Shown piece by piece: positions 1-9,944 of a stretch of 34,131 nucleotides of DNA. This DNA is from Sporichthya sp. (lineage in GTDB: Bacteria; Actinomycetota; Actinomycetes; Sporichthyales; Sporichthyaceae). Made by a program: the position numbers and the translations under genes. The stretch's first letter is position 1; each line of letters starts with the position of its first letter. The stretch is from assembly GCF_013815995.1 (NCBI RefSeq), contig NZ_JACDFE010000005.1, positions 11,384 to 45,514 on the forward strand, written 5' to 3'. The notes under the pieces were generated by a model. That model was not told where the DNA came from and searched no databases. It was given only the letters and a program-made list of their open reading frames with translations.

Positions 1-19
1 GGGCCGGACGCTGCTGCTC

Positions 20-1183
20 ATGTCTGCTTCCCTGCCGGTGCGTCGCGCCTTCCTGCTCTCATTCGCCCTCGCCGCGAGCACTGCCGCCCCGTTGCTCGCC
101 GCCCCCACCGCCCAGGCCTCGGCCTGCGGCACGGTGCTGTCGGCGACGAAGAACGGGGGGGACGCCGCGTCCCTGGTCAGCGCCAACTGCTCCAGCAACG
201 ACGGCGCCCAGTACGTCTCGTGGGGTGTGGACGCGCCCGGCGGCGGCAACGACCTGGGTGCGGCTTCGGTGAACGACACCTACGTCATCACCCTCGACAC
301 CGGCACGACGATCCCACGGGTCTCGGACACCAAGGGCGCCGGCGTGACGGTCAACCGCGTCAAGGCCGATGACGGGCACTGGCACGTGACCATCACGGCC
401 AAGCCGGTGCTCGCCACCGGCGATTGCAAGCAGAACAAGACGCCGTGGACCTGCCCGGAAATCGCCACCAAGCAGTGGGACGGCTACCTCGGCGGTCAGC
501 TCACCGACTACGGCACCTGGGAGGACGCCCGCCAGCGCGCGGCGTTCTTCGGCATGGACTACAGCTCGAACATCGACGCCGGCTCGATCCCGCCGCAGAT
601 CGTCAAGGACTCCGCGGGCGCGGAGATGATCTTCCTGGAGCTCGCGAACTCGCACTTCCAGAAGACGCCGGCCACCACGGTGTTCAAGGGTCAGGTCAGC
701 GTGGTGATCCCGAACAACTTCCTCAAGCTGGTCTACGAGATCGACGACCCAGCCTCGCTCACCACCGCCGGGCTGGACCCCGAGATCAGCGGCAAGGGCG
801 GCGGCACCGTCACCATCGTGGACACCGGTAGCGCGCTGCGGGTGGACGTGGCGAACCTGACCTTCTCCCAGCGCAACGTGAAGGTGCACCGCGGCAACAT
901 CAAACCCGGCAAGCCGGGCAAGCTCTCGGCGGACCGGAAGAACGCGTCCGCGGTGAAGCTGAGCTACAACCGGGCCAAGGCCCGCGGCTCGAAGATCAAG
1001 GGCTACACCGCGACCTGCATCGCTAAGAAGGGCCCGAAGCATGTCGTGACGGTCAACGACAAGCGGCCGTCCACGACGGTGACCGGCCTGCACGCAAACA
1101 CCGAGTACACCTGCAAGGTGCGTGCCCGCTCCAAGGCCGGCAACGGCGGCTGGGCGAAGATCTCGGTCGCCAAGAAGCCATAG
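20..1183 (+). CDS. Secreted protein with C-terminal fibronectin type III-like domain
   Basis: Sec-type signal peptide (MSASLPVRRAFLLSFALAASTAAPLLAAPTAQASA); C-terminal KIKGYTATC...TTVTGLHANTEYTCKVRARSKAGNGGWA is FN3-like. Confidence 0.75.
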   Translation: MSASLPVRRAFLLSFALAASTAAPLLAAPTAQASACGTVLSATKNGGDAASLVSANCSSNDGAQYVSWGVDAPGGGNDLGAASVNDTYVITLDTGTTIPRVSDTKGAGVTVNRVKADDGHWHVTITAKPVLATGDCKQNKTPWTCPEIATKQWDGYLGGQLTDYGTWEDARQRAAFFGMDYSSNIDAGSIPPQIVKDSAGAEMIFLELANSHFQKTPATTVFKGQVSVVIPNNFLKLVYEIDDPASLTTAGLDPEISGKGGGTVTIVDTGSALRVDVANLTFSQRNVKVHRGNIKPGKPGKLSADRKNASAVKLSYNRAKARGSKIKGYTATCIAKKGPKHVVTVNDKRPSTTVTGLHANTEYTCKVRARSKAGNGGWAKISVAKKP

Positions 1184-1190
1184 GTACCGC

Positions 1191-1236
1191 GACGTCCGAT
1201 GATGCGAGCGCTATTGCGCTCGCTTTTTCGGACGTC
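1191..1236. repeat. Composite palindrome, copy 1 of family A (outer GACGTCCGA/TCGGACGTC, inner GCGAGCGC-TATT-GCGCTCGC); may act as a terminator
   Basis: Perfect 9-bp outer arms (1191-1199/1228-1236) and perfect 8-bp inner stem (1204-1211/1216-1223), just after the CDS stop and with a TTTTT run inside. Confidence 0.75.
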
Positions 1237-1300
1237 AGCCGTCAGGCTTCGCGGGTGCGCTGACGCCCTGATCCCGGGGTGATCACTTAGGCTCGCCGAC

Positions 1301-2805
<1,505 letters not shown>

Positions 2806-2809
<4 letters not shown>

Positions 2810-2883
2810 AGGAGCGCAGCGAGTTCATGATGAATATCGAATCGGTCCCCGCGAGGACGAAGTCCGTGGCGGTGACTCGATGA
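2806..2883 (+). CDS. Candidate 25-aa mini-ORF MKERSEFMMNIESVPARTKSVAVTR between tldD and pmbA
   Basis: ATG at 2806 overlaps the tldD stop (ATGA 2806-2809); TGA 2881-2883 overlaps the pmbA ATG (ATGA 2880-2883); GGAGG at 2794-2798 with 7-nt spacing. Confidence 0.4.
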
Positions 2884-4271
2884 GTTCGCACATGATGGGC
2901 CCGCAGCAGATCGTCGAGAAGGCGCTCGGGCTCTCCACCGCCGACGGCTGCCAGGTGATTGTGTCCGAGGACAGCGACGCCAACCTGCGGTGGGCCGGCA
3001 ACACCCTGACCACCAACGGGGTCAGCCGCTCGCGAGGCGTCACGGTGATCTCGACCGTCGGCGGCGCCGTGGGTGTCGTCTCCCGCAGCAACCCGGACAC
3101 CGAGGCGCTGGCCGAGATGGTCCGCGCCGCCGAGGACGCGGCCCGGCGCAACGACCCGGCCGAGGATGCCGGGCCGCTCGTCACCCCGGAGCAGGCGCCG
3201 TCCGTCCCCGGCTGGGACAACGCGCCCGTCGAGACCTCCATCGGGGTCTTCTCCCACCTCGCCACCGGATTGGGGGCGGCGTTCGAGCGGGCCCGCAGCG
3301 CAGACCAATTGCTGTTCGGGTTCGCCTCCCACAACCTGAGCACGACCTACCTCGGCACCTCGGCCGGGATCCGGCTCCGCCACGTGCAGCCGACCGGCAA
3401 GGTCGAGATCAACGCCAAGAGCGCCGACTACGCGCGCTCCGCCTGGGCCGGAACGGCCACCCGCGACTTCACCGACGTCGACGTCGCCGCCCTGGACGCC
3501 GAGCTCACGGTGCGCCTGGGCTGGGCCGAGAAGGCGATCGCCCTGGACGCGGGGAGCTACGAGACGATCCTGCCGCCGAGCGCGGTGTCCGACCTGATGA
3601 TCTACGCCTATTGGACCGGAGCCGGCCGCGACGCGGCCGAGGGCCGGACGGTGTTCTCCGCCCCCGGTGGTGGCACCCGGGTGGGCGAGCGTCTCACCGA
3701 CGCCAAGCTGACGCTGCGCAGCGACCCTGGGGCGCCGGGCCTGGAGTGCTGCCCGTTCGCGGTCGCCGGTTCCTCGTCGAGCATGTCCTCGGTCTTCGAC
3801 AACGGCCTGGCGATGGGCGCCACCGACTGGATCCGCAATGGCGAGCTCACCAACCTGATCAACACCCGCTTCACCGCGGCCAAGACCGGTGGCGCCGTCG
3901 CCCCGCCGATCGACAACCTGATTCTCGGCGCCGAGTCCCCCGGTCCCTCGCTGACCGAGATGATCGCGGGCACCTCACGGGCGCTGCTCCTGACCTGCCT
4001 GTGGTACGTCCGAGAGGTGGACGCCCAGACCCTGCTGCTCACCGGCCTGACCCGCGACGGGGTCTACCTGGTCGAGCACGGCGAGGTGGTCGGGGCCGTG
4101 AACAACTTCCGGTTCAACGTCTCCCCCGTCGACCTGCTCGGCCGGATGACCGAGATCGGCCCGACGCAGCCGTGCCTGCCGCGCGAGTGGAGCGACTACT
4201 TCACCCGCGCCGCGATGCCCCCGGTCCGCGTCGACGGTTTCCTGATGAGCTCGGTATCTCAGGCCTCCTGA
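2880..4271 (+). CDS. pmbA: TldD/PmbA family protein, PmbA/TldE subunit
   Basis: Start MSSHMMGPQQIVEKALGLS; adjacent to tldD; PmbA-like C-terminus (GEVVGAVNNFRFNVSPVDLLGRMTEIG). Start moved inward from the ORF track. Confidence 0.85.
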   Translation: MSSHMMGPQQIVEKALGLSTADGCQVIVSEDSDANLRWAGNTLTTNGVSRSRGVTVISTVGGAVGVVSRSNPDTEALAEMVRAAEDAARRNDPAEDAGPLVTPEQAPSVPGWDNAPVETSIGVFSHLATGLGAAFERARSADQLLFGFASHNLSTTYLGTSAGIRLRHVQPTGKVEINAKSADYARSAWAGTATRDFTDVDVAALDAELTVRLGWAEKAIALDAGSYETILPPSAVSDLMIYAYWTGAGRDAAEGRTVFSAPGGGTRVGERLTDAKLTLRSDPGAPGLECCPFAVAGSSSSMSSVFDNGLAMGATDWIRNGELTNLINTRFTAAKTGGAVAPPIDNLILGAESPGPSLTEMIAGTSRALLLTCLWYVREVDAQTLLLTGLTRDGVYLVEHGEVVGAVNNFRFNVSPVDLLGRMTEIGPTQPCLPREWSDYFTRAAMPPVRVDGFLMSSVSQAS

Positions 4272-4314
4272 CCCACTCGCAAGAATGCATCTCCTGCGAG
4301 GAAGTGACGGAGCA

Positions 4315-4638
4315 TCAGCGTGGGATGTGCAGGATCGCGGCGGTCGGGGTGATCCACAGCTCCGTGCCGCGCAGCTCGGCGGTGCCGTCCACGATCAGCG
4401 AGTGCTTGGTCGCGTCCGCGTTCGGATAGAGCAGCGCGACGATCTGACCGTCGGCCGCCTTCTGCGTCCCGGCCCCGGCCTTGTCCACGACCAGCATCGG
4501 CCCGTCCGCTCCCTCGTCGACGCGCGGCCGCTGCGCCAGGAAGCGCGGCTGCCCGGCGGCGGAGACGCTGACCAGGAACGACAGGTCGTACTTGGCGATG
4601 GTGGCGGGCAGATCGGCGATCGCGACAGGAATGCTCAT
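4315..4638 (-). CDS. Pyridoxamine 5'-phosphate oxidase-like (FMN-binding split-barrel) protein
   Basis: Short beta-rich protein with LSFLVSVSAAGQPRF...IVALLYPNADATKHSLIVDGTAEL. Confidence 0.6.
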   Translation of the reverse strand: MSIPVAIADLPATIAKYDLSFLVSVSAAGQPRFLAQRPRVDEGADGPMLVVDKAGAGTQKAADGQIVALLYPNADATKHSLIVDGTAELRGTELWITPTAAILHIPR

Positions 4639-4664
4639 GACTCCAGCCTAGGCACGGAAGACAA

Positions 4665-4708
4665 CGCGCCCGCCTCCCGGCGGGCCGGGTGGCCGGGTGG
4701 CGGGCGCG
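4665..4708 (-). terminator. Hairpin downstream of the 4763-5290 gene
   Basis: Perfect 10-bp arms CGCGCCCGCC (4665-4674) / GGCGGGCGCG (4699-4708); no strong U-tract. Confidence 0.35.
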
Positions 4709-4762
4709 TCGACCGCTCGTGCGATCCGGTGCGTGACCGGAAGTCTGTTACCGCAAGTCTGC

Positions 4763-5290
4763 TTAGCGGAAGTTCTTGGCGTAGCCATCGCAGTACAGCG
4801 TCGAGGCGCCGAGCAGGAACGCCTTGCTCTGCTGCTTGCTGTAGCCACCGCCCGCCGCGACCTGATTGATCATCGTCTTCGGCGCAGTGCCGTCCTTGAG
4901 GAAGTCGCACGCGGTCGTCGCGGCGGTCGCCGGGCTGCTGGCCGGCGTGATCTTGATGCCGACCTTGCCGAGGTAGTTGATCAGCGCGGTGCGGCGCCCG
5001 GCGACGCTTACGCCCTTGAGCTTGTCGGCGGCCGCGGCCGCCTTCTCCTCGTAGGTCAGCTGCGGCTTGGCGGCCACCGGCTTCGCGGCGTTGTCGGTCA
5101 CGGCCGGGCTGTTCGCCCCGGTTGCCAGCGGGTCAGTGCCACTGTTGCCACCGAAAGCCATGTACAGGCCGGCGACGAGGGCGGTCACGACGACGCTGAG
5201 CATCAGCACGCGGGCGACGGTACGACCGAAGCTCTGCTTCTCCGCGGACTCGGCCTCAGCCGTGTGGTCCTGCTCCAGCATCAGACTCAC
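4763..5290 (-). CDS. Membrane-anchored DUF732-like protein
   Basis: Single TM helix (VARVLMLSVVVTALVAGLYMAFG) and C-terminal ACDFLKDGTAPKTMINQVAAGGGYSKQQSKAFLLGASTLYCDGY. Confidence 0.55.
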   Translation of the reverse strand: MSLMLEQDHTAEAESAEKQSFGRTVARVLMLSVVVTALVAGLYMAFGGNSGTDPLATGANSPAVTDNAAKPVAAKPQLTYEEKAAAAADKLKGVSVAGRRTALINYLGKVGIKITPASSPATAATTACDFLKDGTAPKTMINQVAAGGGYSKQQSKAFLLGASTLYCDGYAKNFR

Positions 5291-5390
5291 GAGTTCCCCT
5301 CCCGATCCACCAGGTGTCAGGAACTCCGACGCACGGTCGGGGGTCGCAGGATCCCCCGATCGCGGAAAACCTCAATTGATCTACGCAGTG

Positions 5391-6803
5391 TCAGGATGCA
5401 GGCGCAGAGCGTGAGCGGATCGTGGCCCAGACCAGCCAGATCGTGAGAGCGAGTCCGATTCCGGCCCCGATCCCGAAGGTCCGGTCGTAGCCCGCGTCGG
5501 TGGCCAGGCCACCGGCGGTGTGCGCGGCCAGCAGCGCGCCGACCATGGCGGACGCGATCGAGCCGCCGACCTGGCGCAGCACGCCGTTGGCCGCCATCGA
5601 GCTGCCGAGCTGGTCCCCCGGCACCGCGCCCAGCAGCAACAGCGGCATGGTGCTCAGCGCGACGCCCACCCCCAGCCCGAGCACGAACATCCCGAATATC
5701 AACTGCCAGGTCTCGGCGTGGTGGCCGTAGAGCCCCGCGTTGGCCACGACCACCGCGACGGCGCCGATGACGAGCACCGCCCGTGGTCCGGCCCGGCGGG
5801 CCAGCCGCACCCCGATCCGGCTGGCCAACTGGCTGCCGATCGAGAGCGGCAGGATCACGAAGCCGGCCGCGAAGGCGCTCAGGCTCGGCCCGTAGCCCGC
5901 ACCCTCCGGGCTCTGCGCCAACGTGCCCGACGCCGCGAACGAGCCGAACATGGCCAGCCAGAAGACCAGCGCGGACACCTGGGCCAGTCGCACGTCCGGC
6001 AACCGCAACAGGTCGAGGCGGACCAGGGGGGCCGGCGCCCGGAGCTCCCAGCGCACCCAGAGCGTGAGCAGCACCGCGCTCGCGGCCAGCAGGCCAGGGG
6101 TGGCCGGTGAACTCCAGCCCCACCGGGTGCTCTCGGCCAGCGCCAGCAGGCCGGAACCGAGACCCACCCCCAGCAGCACGGCGCCGCCGACGTCGAACGG
6201 ATCGGTCGCGCGCTGCGCGGGCGGTGAGTGCGGGAGCACGAAAGGCACCACCACCAGCGCACTGCCGGCGAAGGCCACGGCGATCCAGAACGCCGCCCGG
6301 TAGTCGCCGTACTCGGCCACCGCCCCGGTCAGCGGATACCCCAACCCGATCCCCGTCACAGCGGTCACCGACAGTGCGGCGACCCCGGCCTGCAAGCGCT
6401 CCACCGGCAGGTGCCGGCGGGCGAGCGTCATCGTCACCGGCACGATGCCGAACGTGACGCCCTGCAGACCGCGTCCGAGAAGCAGCACCGCGAAGTTGGT
6501 GGCGGTGGCGGCCAGCAGGGAGCCGAGCGCGACCACACCCAGCGCGGCGAGCAGAACCTTGCGCGGGTCGCCGCGGTCAGCCAACCGTCCCAGGACCGGC
6601 GTGGAGACGGCGGCGGTGAAGGAGGAAATGGTCAGGATCCACTGCCCGGTGGACAGCGAGACCCCCTGCGCCTCGGCGATCGTCGGGATCAGCAGCACGC
6701 CCAGTGAGCTGATCACCGCGGTGCACAGGCCGCAGTAGATCAGGACCGGCAGGACGAATCTCGACGATTCGGTGGGCGACGCAGGGGGCGCGCCCGCCCC
6801 CAC
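5391..6803 (-). CDS. MFS transporter (DHA2-like multidrug efflux)
   Basis: Multiple hydrophobic TM segments; GRLADRGDPRKVLLAALG MFS signature. Confidence 0.85.
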   Translation of the reverse strand: MGAGAPPASPTESSRFVLPVLIYCGLCTAVISSLGVLLIPTIAEAQGVSLSTGQWILTISSFTAAVSTPVLGRLADRGDPRKVLLAALGVVALGSLLAATATNFAVLLLGRGLQGVTFGIVPVTMTLARRHLPVERLQAGVAALSVTAVTGIGLGYPLTGAVAEYGDYRAAFWIAVAFAGSALVVVPFVLPHSPPAQRATDPFDVGGAVLLGVGLGSGLLALAESTRWGWSSPATPGLLAASAVLLTLWVRWELRAPAPLVRLDLLRLPDVRLAQVSALVFWLAMFGSFAASGTLAQSPEGAGYGPSLSAFAAGFVILPLSIGSQLASRIGVRLARRAGPRAVLVIGAVAVVVANAGLYGHHAETWQLIFGMFVLGLGVGVALSTMPLLLLGAVPGDQLGSSMAANGVLRQVGGSIASAMVGALLAAHTAGGLATDAGYDRTFGIGAGIGLALTIWLVWATIRSRSAPAS

Positions 6804-6847
6804 CTAACGGACCGTCAGGACCGTCCGCACGCTCGGGGGAGCGCCGA

Positions 6848-7060
6848 TCACGGGTCCTCGAGGCGGAAGCCGAGCTTCATCCCCACCTGGTAGTGGTCGA
6901 GCGCCCCGTCCCGCACGTAGCCGCGGATCTCCGTCACCTCGAACCAGTCGATGTGCCGCAACGTGGCGCTGGCGCGGGCGATGCCGCTCCGGATGGCCTG
7001 CTCGATGCTGTCGGGCGAGGTGCCCACCAGCTCGGTGATCCGGTACGTGCGCTCGGACAT
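6848..7060 (-). CDS. Dodecin (flavin-binding)
   Basis: 70 aa, MSERTYRITELVGTSPDSIEQAIRSGIARASATLRHIDWFEVTEIRGYVRDGALDHYQVGMKLGFRLED matches the dodecin pattern. Confidence 0.92.
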   Translation of the reverse strand: MSERTYRITELVGTSPDSIEQAIRSGIARASATLRHIDWFEVTEIRGYVRDGALDHYQVGMKLGFRLEDP

Positions 7061-7200
7061 CGTCGTCTCCCTGGCTCACGGCATTCCGATCATGGGCAGC
7101 TGCCGGTGTCTGCACCGGCATCGTCTCGTGTGGCCGTGAGCCGGCCCACAGCGGCACCCCGGGATGGTCGGGTCGACCCGATCGGACGTACCTTGATGAT

Positions 7201-7518
7201 GTGCACAACAAGGACCGCGGCAAGCCGGGCCAGGAGGTCTACACCGTCTCCGGCGTGCGCTCGAGCCTGACCGACGACGTGAAGCTGCGCACCCGCAAAT
7301 ACGCCTTCTCGATGGCGGTCCGCACCGCCTGCTTCCTCGGCGCGATCGTCACCGAGGGCACGCTGCGCTGGATCCTGTTCTGCGGCGCGATCGTGCTGCC
7401 CTACGTTGCGGTGGTCGCCGCCAACAGTGGCCGGCCGGCGGCCGGAAACGCCCCGCCGCCAGTGCAGCTGCCGCTTCGCACCCAGCTGCCCCCACTTCAA
7501 CCCGAAGAAGGCTCATGA
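7201..7518 (+). CDS. DUF3099 membrane protein
   Basis: YTVSGVRSSLTDDVKLRTRKYAFSMAVRTACFLGA...RWILFCGAIVLPYVAVVAAN typical of DUF3099; GTG start. Confidence 0.8.
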   Translation: MHNKDRGKPGQEVYTVSGVRSSLTDDVKLRTRKYAFSMAVRTACFLGAIVTEGTLRWILFCGAIVLPYVAVVAANSGRPAAGNAPPPVQLPLRTQLPPLQPEEGS

Positions 7519-7556
7519 CTTTCGGCAAACAGCCAGATTCACCCGGGAAACGCGTG

Positions 7557-7652
7557 TAATACTCGCGTCACAGCCTGAAGAAACAGCTGGTCAGGCTCCC
7601 GGAACGCAACGCCGGGCGACTTCCCCCGTGGTCGCCCGGTGTTGCTCTGTTT
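7557..7652 (+). ncRNA. Candidate two-hairpin small RNA with promoter-like sequence and terminator-like 3' end
   Basis: Extended -10-like TGTAATACT (7555-7563); hairpin 1 AGCCTGA/TCAGGCT (7572-7578/7591-7597); hairpin 2 GCAACGCCGGGCGAC/GTCGCCCGGTGTTGC (7606-7620/7631-7645) with C5 loop, then TCTGTTT. Confidence 0.5.
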
Positions 7653-7789
7653 AAGGCGGCCTTCGGCCGCGTCGCGCTACGCGCGCTGGTGGTGACCGTT
7701 CCGGTCTCCCGCTCCTTCGGTCGCGCTCGACCTGCACGCCACACACTCAGCGTGCTCGCATCGGGGGCGCGGCGCCCCGCGTGCTCGCG

Positions 7790-7881
7790 GTCCAGCTCGC
7801 TCCGCTCGCGGACCCCCGGAGTACCGCCTCGCTTGCTCGCGTCCGGCTCGCTCCGCTCGCGGACCCGCGGAGTACCGCCCT
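7790..7881. repeat. Tandem direct repeat (two ~40-nt units, 51-nt period) GTCC(A/G)GCTCGCTCCGCTCGCGGACCC(C/G)CGGAGTACCGCC
   Basis: Near-identical units starting at 7790 and 7841; lies between the sRNA candidate and the moaA stop. Confidence 0.75.
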
Positions 7882-7884
7882 GAA

Positions 7885-8880
7885 CTAACCGCCGATGGCG
7901 GACATGGGGCGGTCGGGCTGCAGGAAGCTCGGGTCGTCGATGCCGTGGCCGGCCTTCTTGCCGCGCATCGCGACCTGCCAGCGCACGGCGAGCTCGGAAT
8001 CGGTGGCACCGGCGCGCATCGCGGCCCGCAGGTCGGACTCCTCGCGGGCGAACAGGCAGTTGCGGACCTGGCCGTCGGCGGTGAGGCGCACCCGGTCGCA
8101 GTCGCCGCAGAACGGGCGGGTGACGCTGGCGATGATGCCCACGGTCGCCGGACCGCCGTCGACGAACCAGCGCTCGGCCGGTGCGGAGCCGCGGATGCTG
8201 GAGGGCTCGGGGGTCAGGTTGTAGCGGCGCTGGAGCTTCTCGAGGATCTCGTCGGCAGTGACCATGTCCGCGCGGTTCCAGCCGTGCTGGGCGTCCAGCG
8301 GCATCTGCTCGATGAACCGCAGCTCGTAGCCACGCTCCAGGCAGAACTGCAGGAGCTTCTCGGGCTCCTCGTCGTTCACGTCGCGCATCAGGACCGCGTT
8401 GACCTTCACCGGGGCCAGGCCGGCATCGGCCGCCGCCGCCATCCCGCGCACGACGTCCTCGAACCGGTCGCGCCGGGTGAGGGTGTGGAAGAGCTCGCTG
8501 TCCACGGTGTCGAGCGAGATGTTGACCCGGTCCAGGCCGGCGTCCTTGAGCGGGCGCGCGAGGCGCTCCATGCCCAGGCCGTTGCTGGTGACCGACATCA
8601 TCGGGCGCGGGTCGAGCTTGGCGACCTCGGAGACGATCCCGACGAAGCCGTTGCGGACCAGCGGCTCGCCGCCGGTGAAGCGGACTTCCTCCACGCCGAG
8701 GCGAGTGACGGCGATGCCGATCAGCCGGACGATCTCTTCGTCCGTGAGCAGCTGCGGCTTCGGCAGCCAGTCCAGGCCTTCGGCCGGCATGCAGTAGGTG
8801 CACCGCAGATTGCACTTGTCGGTGAGCGACACGCGCAGATCCTTGGCCACGCGGCCGTAGGTGTCTGCCAACTTCAGCAA
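7885..8880 (-). CDS. moaA: GTP 3',8-cyclase MoaA (radical SAM)
   Basis: CNLRCTYCMPAEGLDWLPK radical SAM CxxxCxxC; second cluster motif CGDCDRVRLTADGQVRNCLFA. Confidence 0.95.
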   Translation of the reverse strand: MLKLADTYGRVAKDLRVSLTDKCNLRCTYCMPAEGLDWLPKPQLLTDEEIVRLIGIAVTRLGVEEVRFTGGEPLVRNGFVGIVSEVAKLDPRPMMSVTSNGLGMERLARPLKDAGLDRVNISLDTVDSELFHTLTRRDRFEDVVRGMAAAADAGLAPVKVNAVLMRDVNDEEPEKLLQFCLERGYELRFIEQMPLDAQHGWNRADMVTADEILEKLQRRYNLTPEPSSIRGSAPAERWFVDGGPATVGIIASVTRPFCGDCDRVRLTADGQVRNCLFAREESDLRAAMRAGATDSELAVRWQVAMRGKKAGHGIDDPSFLQPDRPMSAIGG

Positions 8881-8928
8881 GGGGATCTCCAGGGGATGTT
8901 GATCCGGGCGGGGACCAGCTTCTTCAGA

Positions 8929-8946
8929 GTAGTCCGGATCGGACTA
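8929..8946. promoter_or_regulatory. Inverted repeat GTAGTCCG-GA-TCGGACTAC-type upstream of moaA
   Basis: Arms GTAGTCCG (8929-8936) and CGGACTAC (8940-8946 region), about 50 nt upstream of the moaA start. Confidence 0.35.
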
Positions 8947-9170
8947 CCCGACACCCGATTCAAGCTTCTGACCTGCGGCGATGTTCCCTCGAGAGTCCGA
9001 ATTGCCAGGTTCGTGCCCCGCATCTGCGAGGCCGCTGCAGATCATGTGACTGCATCACCGAGGGTGGTAACTGCCGATGCCTAGCAGTTGGTCTTGAGGC
9101 CAAACTTTCTCAGGAAGGACTCGGACCCTCTCCGAAAGGTGGCCCCGCACCGGGTCGTTACGGTGAGCCC

Positions 9171-9944
9171 GTGTACCGGTTCCTGCTGACGCCACGGTGG
9201 ATCGCGTTGCTCGTCGTCGCGCTGCTGACGGTGCCCGGCTGCCTGTGGCTGGCCGGCTGGCAGTTCGACCGTTTGCACGACGCCGAGCAGGAGAACTCCC
9301 AGGTGCGGGACAACTCGAAGGCACCGGCGCTGCCGTACGGCGAGCTGTCGCCGGTGGGGTCGGCGGTGAGGCCGGCGGACGAGTACCGAGCGGCGACCGT
9401 GACCGGCCGTTACGACGTCGAGCATCAGCTCTACGTGCGCAACCGCCCGCGCGACGGCAAGCAGGGCCTCCAGATCCTGACCCCGGTCATCACCACGGCC
9501 GGGGCGGCCGCGCTGGTGGACCGGGGCTGGATCAGCGCACCGATCGAGGGCGACCCGGCCCCGCCGGAGACCCCGGCGGGAACGGTCACCGTGACCGGTT
9601 ACCTGCGCCCCACCGAGGACCCCCGTCCGGCCGACGACCTCCCGTCGGCCCAGGTGCTCCGCATCGACGTGCCGGGGATCGCCGCGACGCTGCCCTATCC
9701 CGTCTACGGCGGGTACCTGGAGCTGGCCAGCCAGGAGCCGGCGGTGCCGGTGGTGGACGGCCGGTTCTCCCCCAACCCGAAGGAACTGCCGGATTCGAGC
9801 AGCGAACTGCTGCACCTCTCCTACGGCTGGCAGTGGTACGTCTTCGCGATGATCGGCCCGATCGGGTTGATCCTGCTGGCCCGGCGCGAGGCCGCCGAGC
9901 TGCGGTCCGCGTCAGCGCGCCAGGAGCGCGGGCAGCACGTCTGA
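9171..9944 (+). CDS. SURF1 family protein
   Basis: N-terminal TM with LTVPGCLWLAGWQFDRLHDAEQEN; VTGRYDVEHQLYVRNRPRDGKQGLQILTPV...ALVDRGWI; C-terminal HLSYGWQWYVFAMIGPIGLILLARRE. Confidence 0.9.
   Translation: MYRFLLTPRWIALLVVALLTVPGCLWLAGWQFDRLHDAEQENSQVRDNSKAPALPYGELSPVGSAVRPADEYRAATVTGRYDVEHQLYVRNRPRDGKQGLQILTPVITTAGAAALVDRGWISAPIEGDPAPPETPAGTVTVTGYLRPTEDPRPADDLPSAQVLRIDVPGIAATLPYPVYGGYLELASQEPAVPVVDGRFSPNPKELPDSSSELLHLSYGWQWYVFAMIGPIGLILLARREAAELRSASARQERGQHV

Noticed and set aside
7790-7881. Tandem repeat considered as a CRISPR array
   Set aside because: Only two units, an ~11-nt spacer and no cas genes.
7568-8815. 415-aa minus ORF with VRERSEPDASKRGGTPG repeats
   Set aside because: Out of frame with moaA and created by the repeat tract; not a credible protein.
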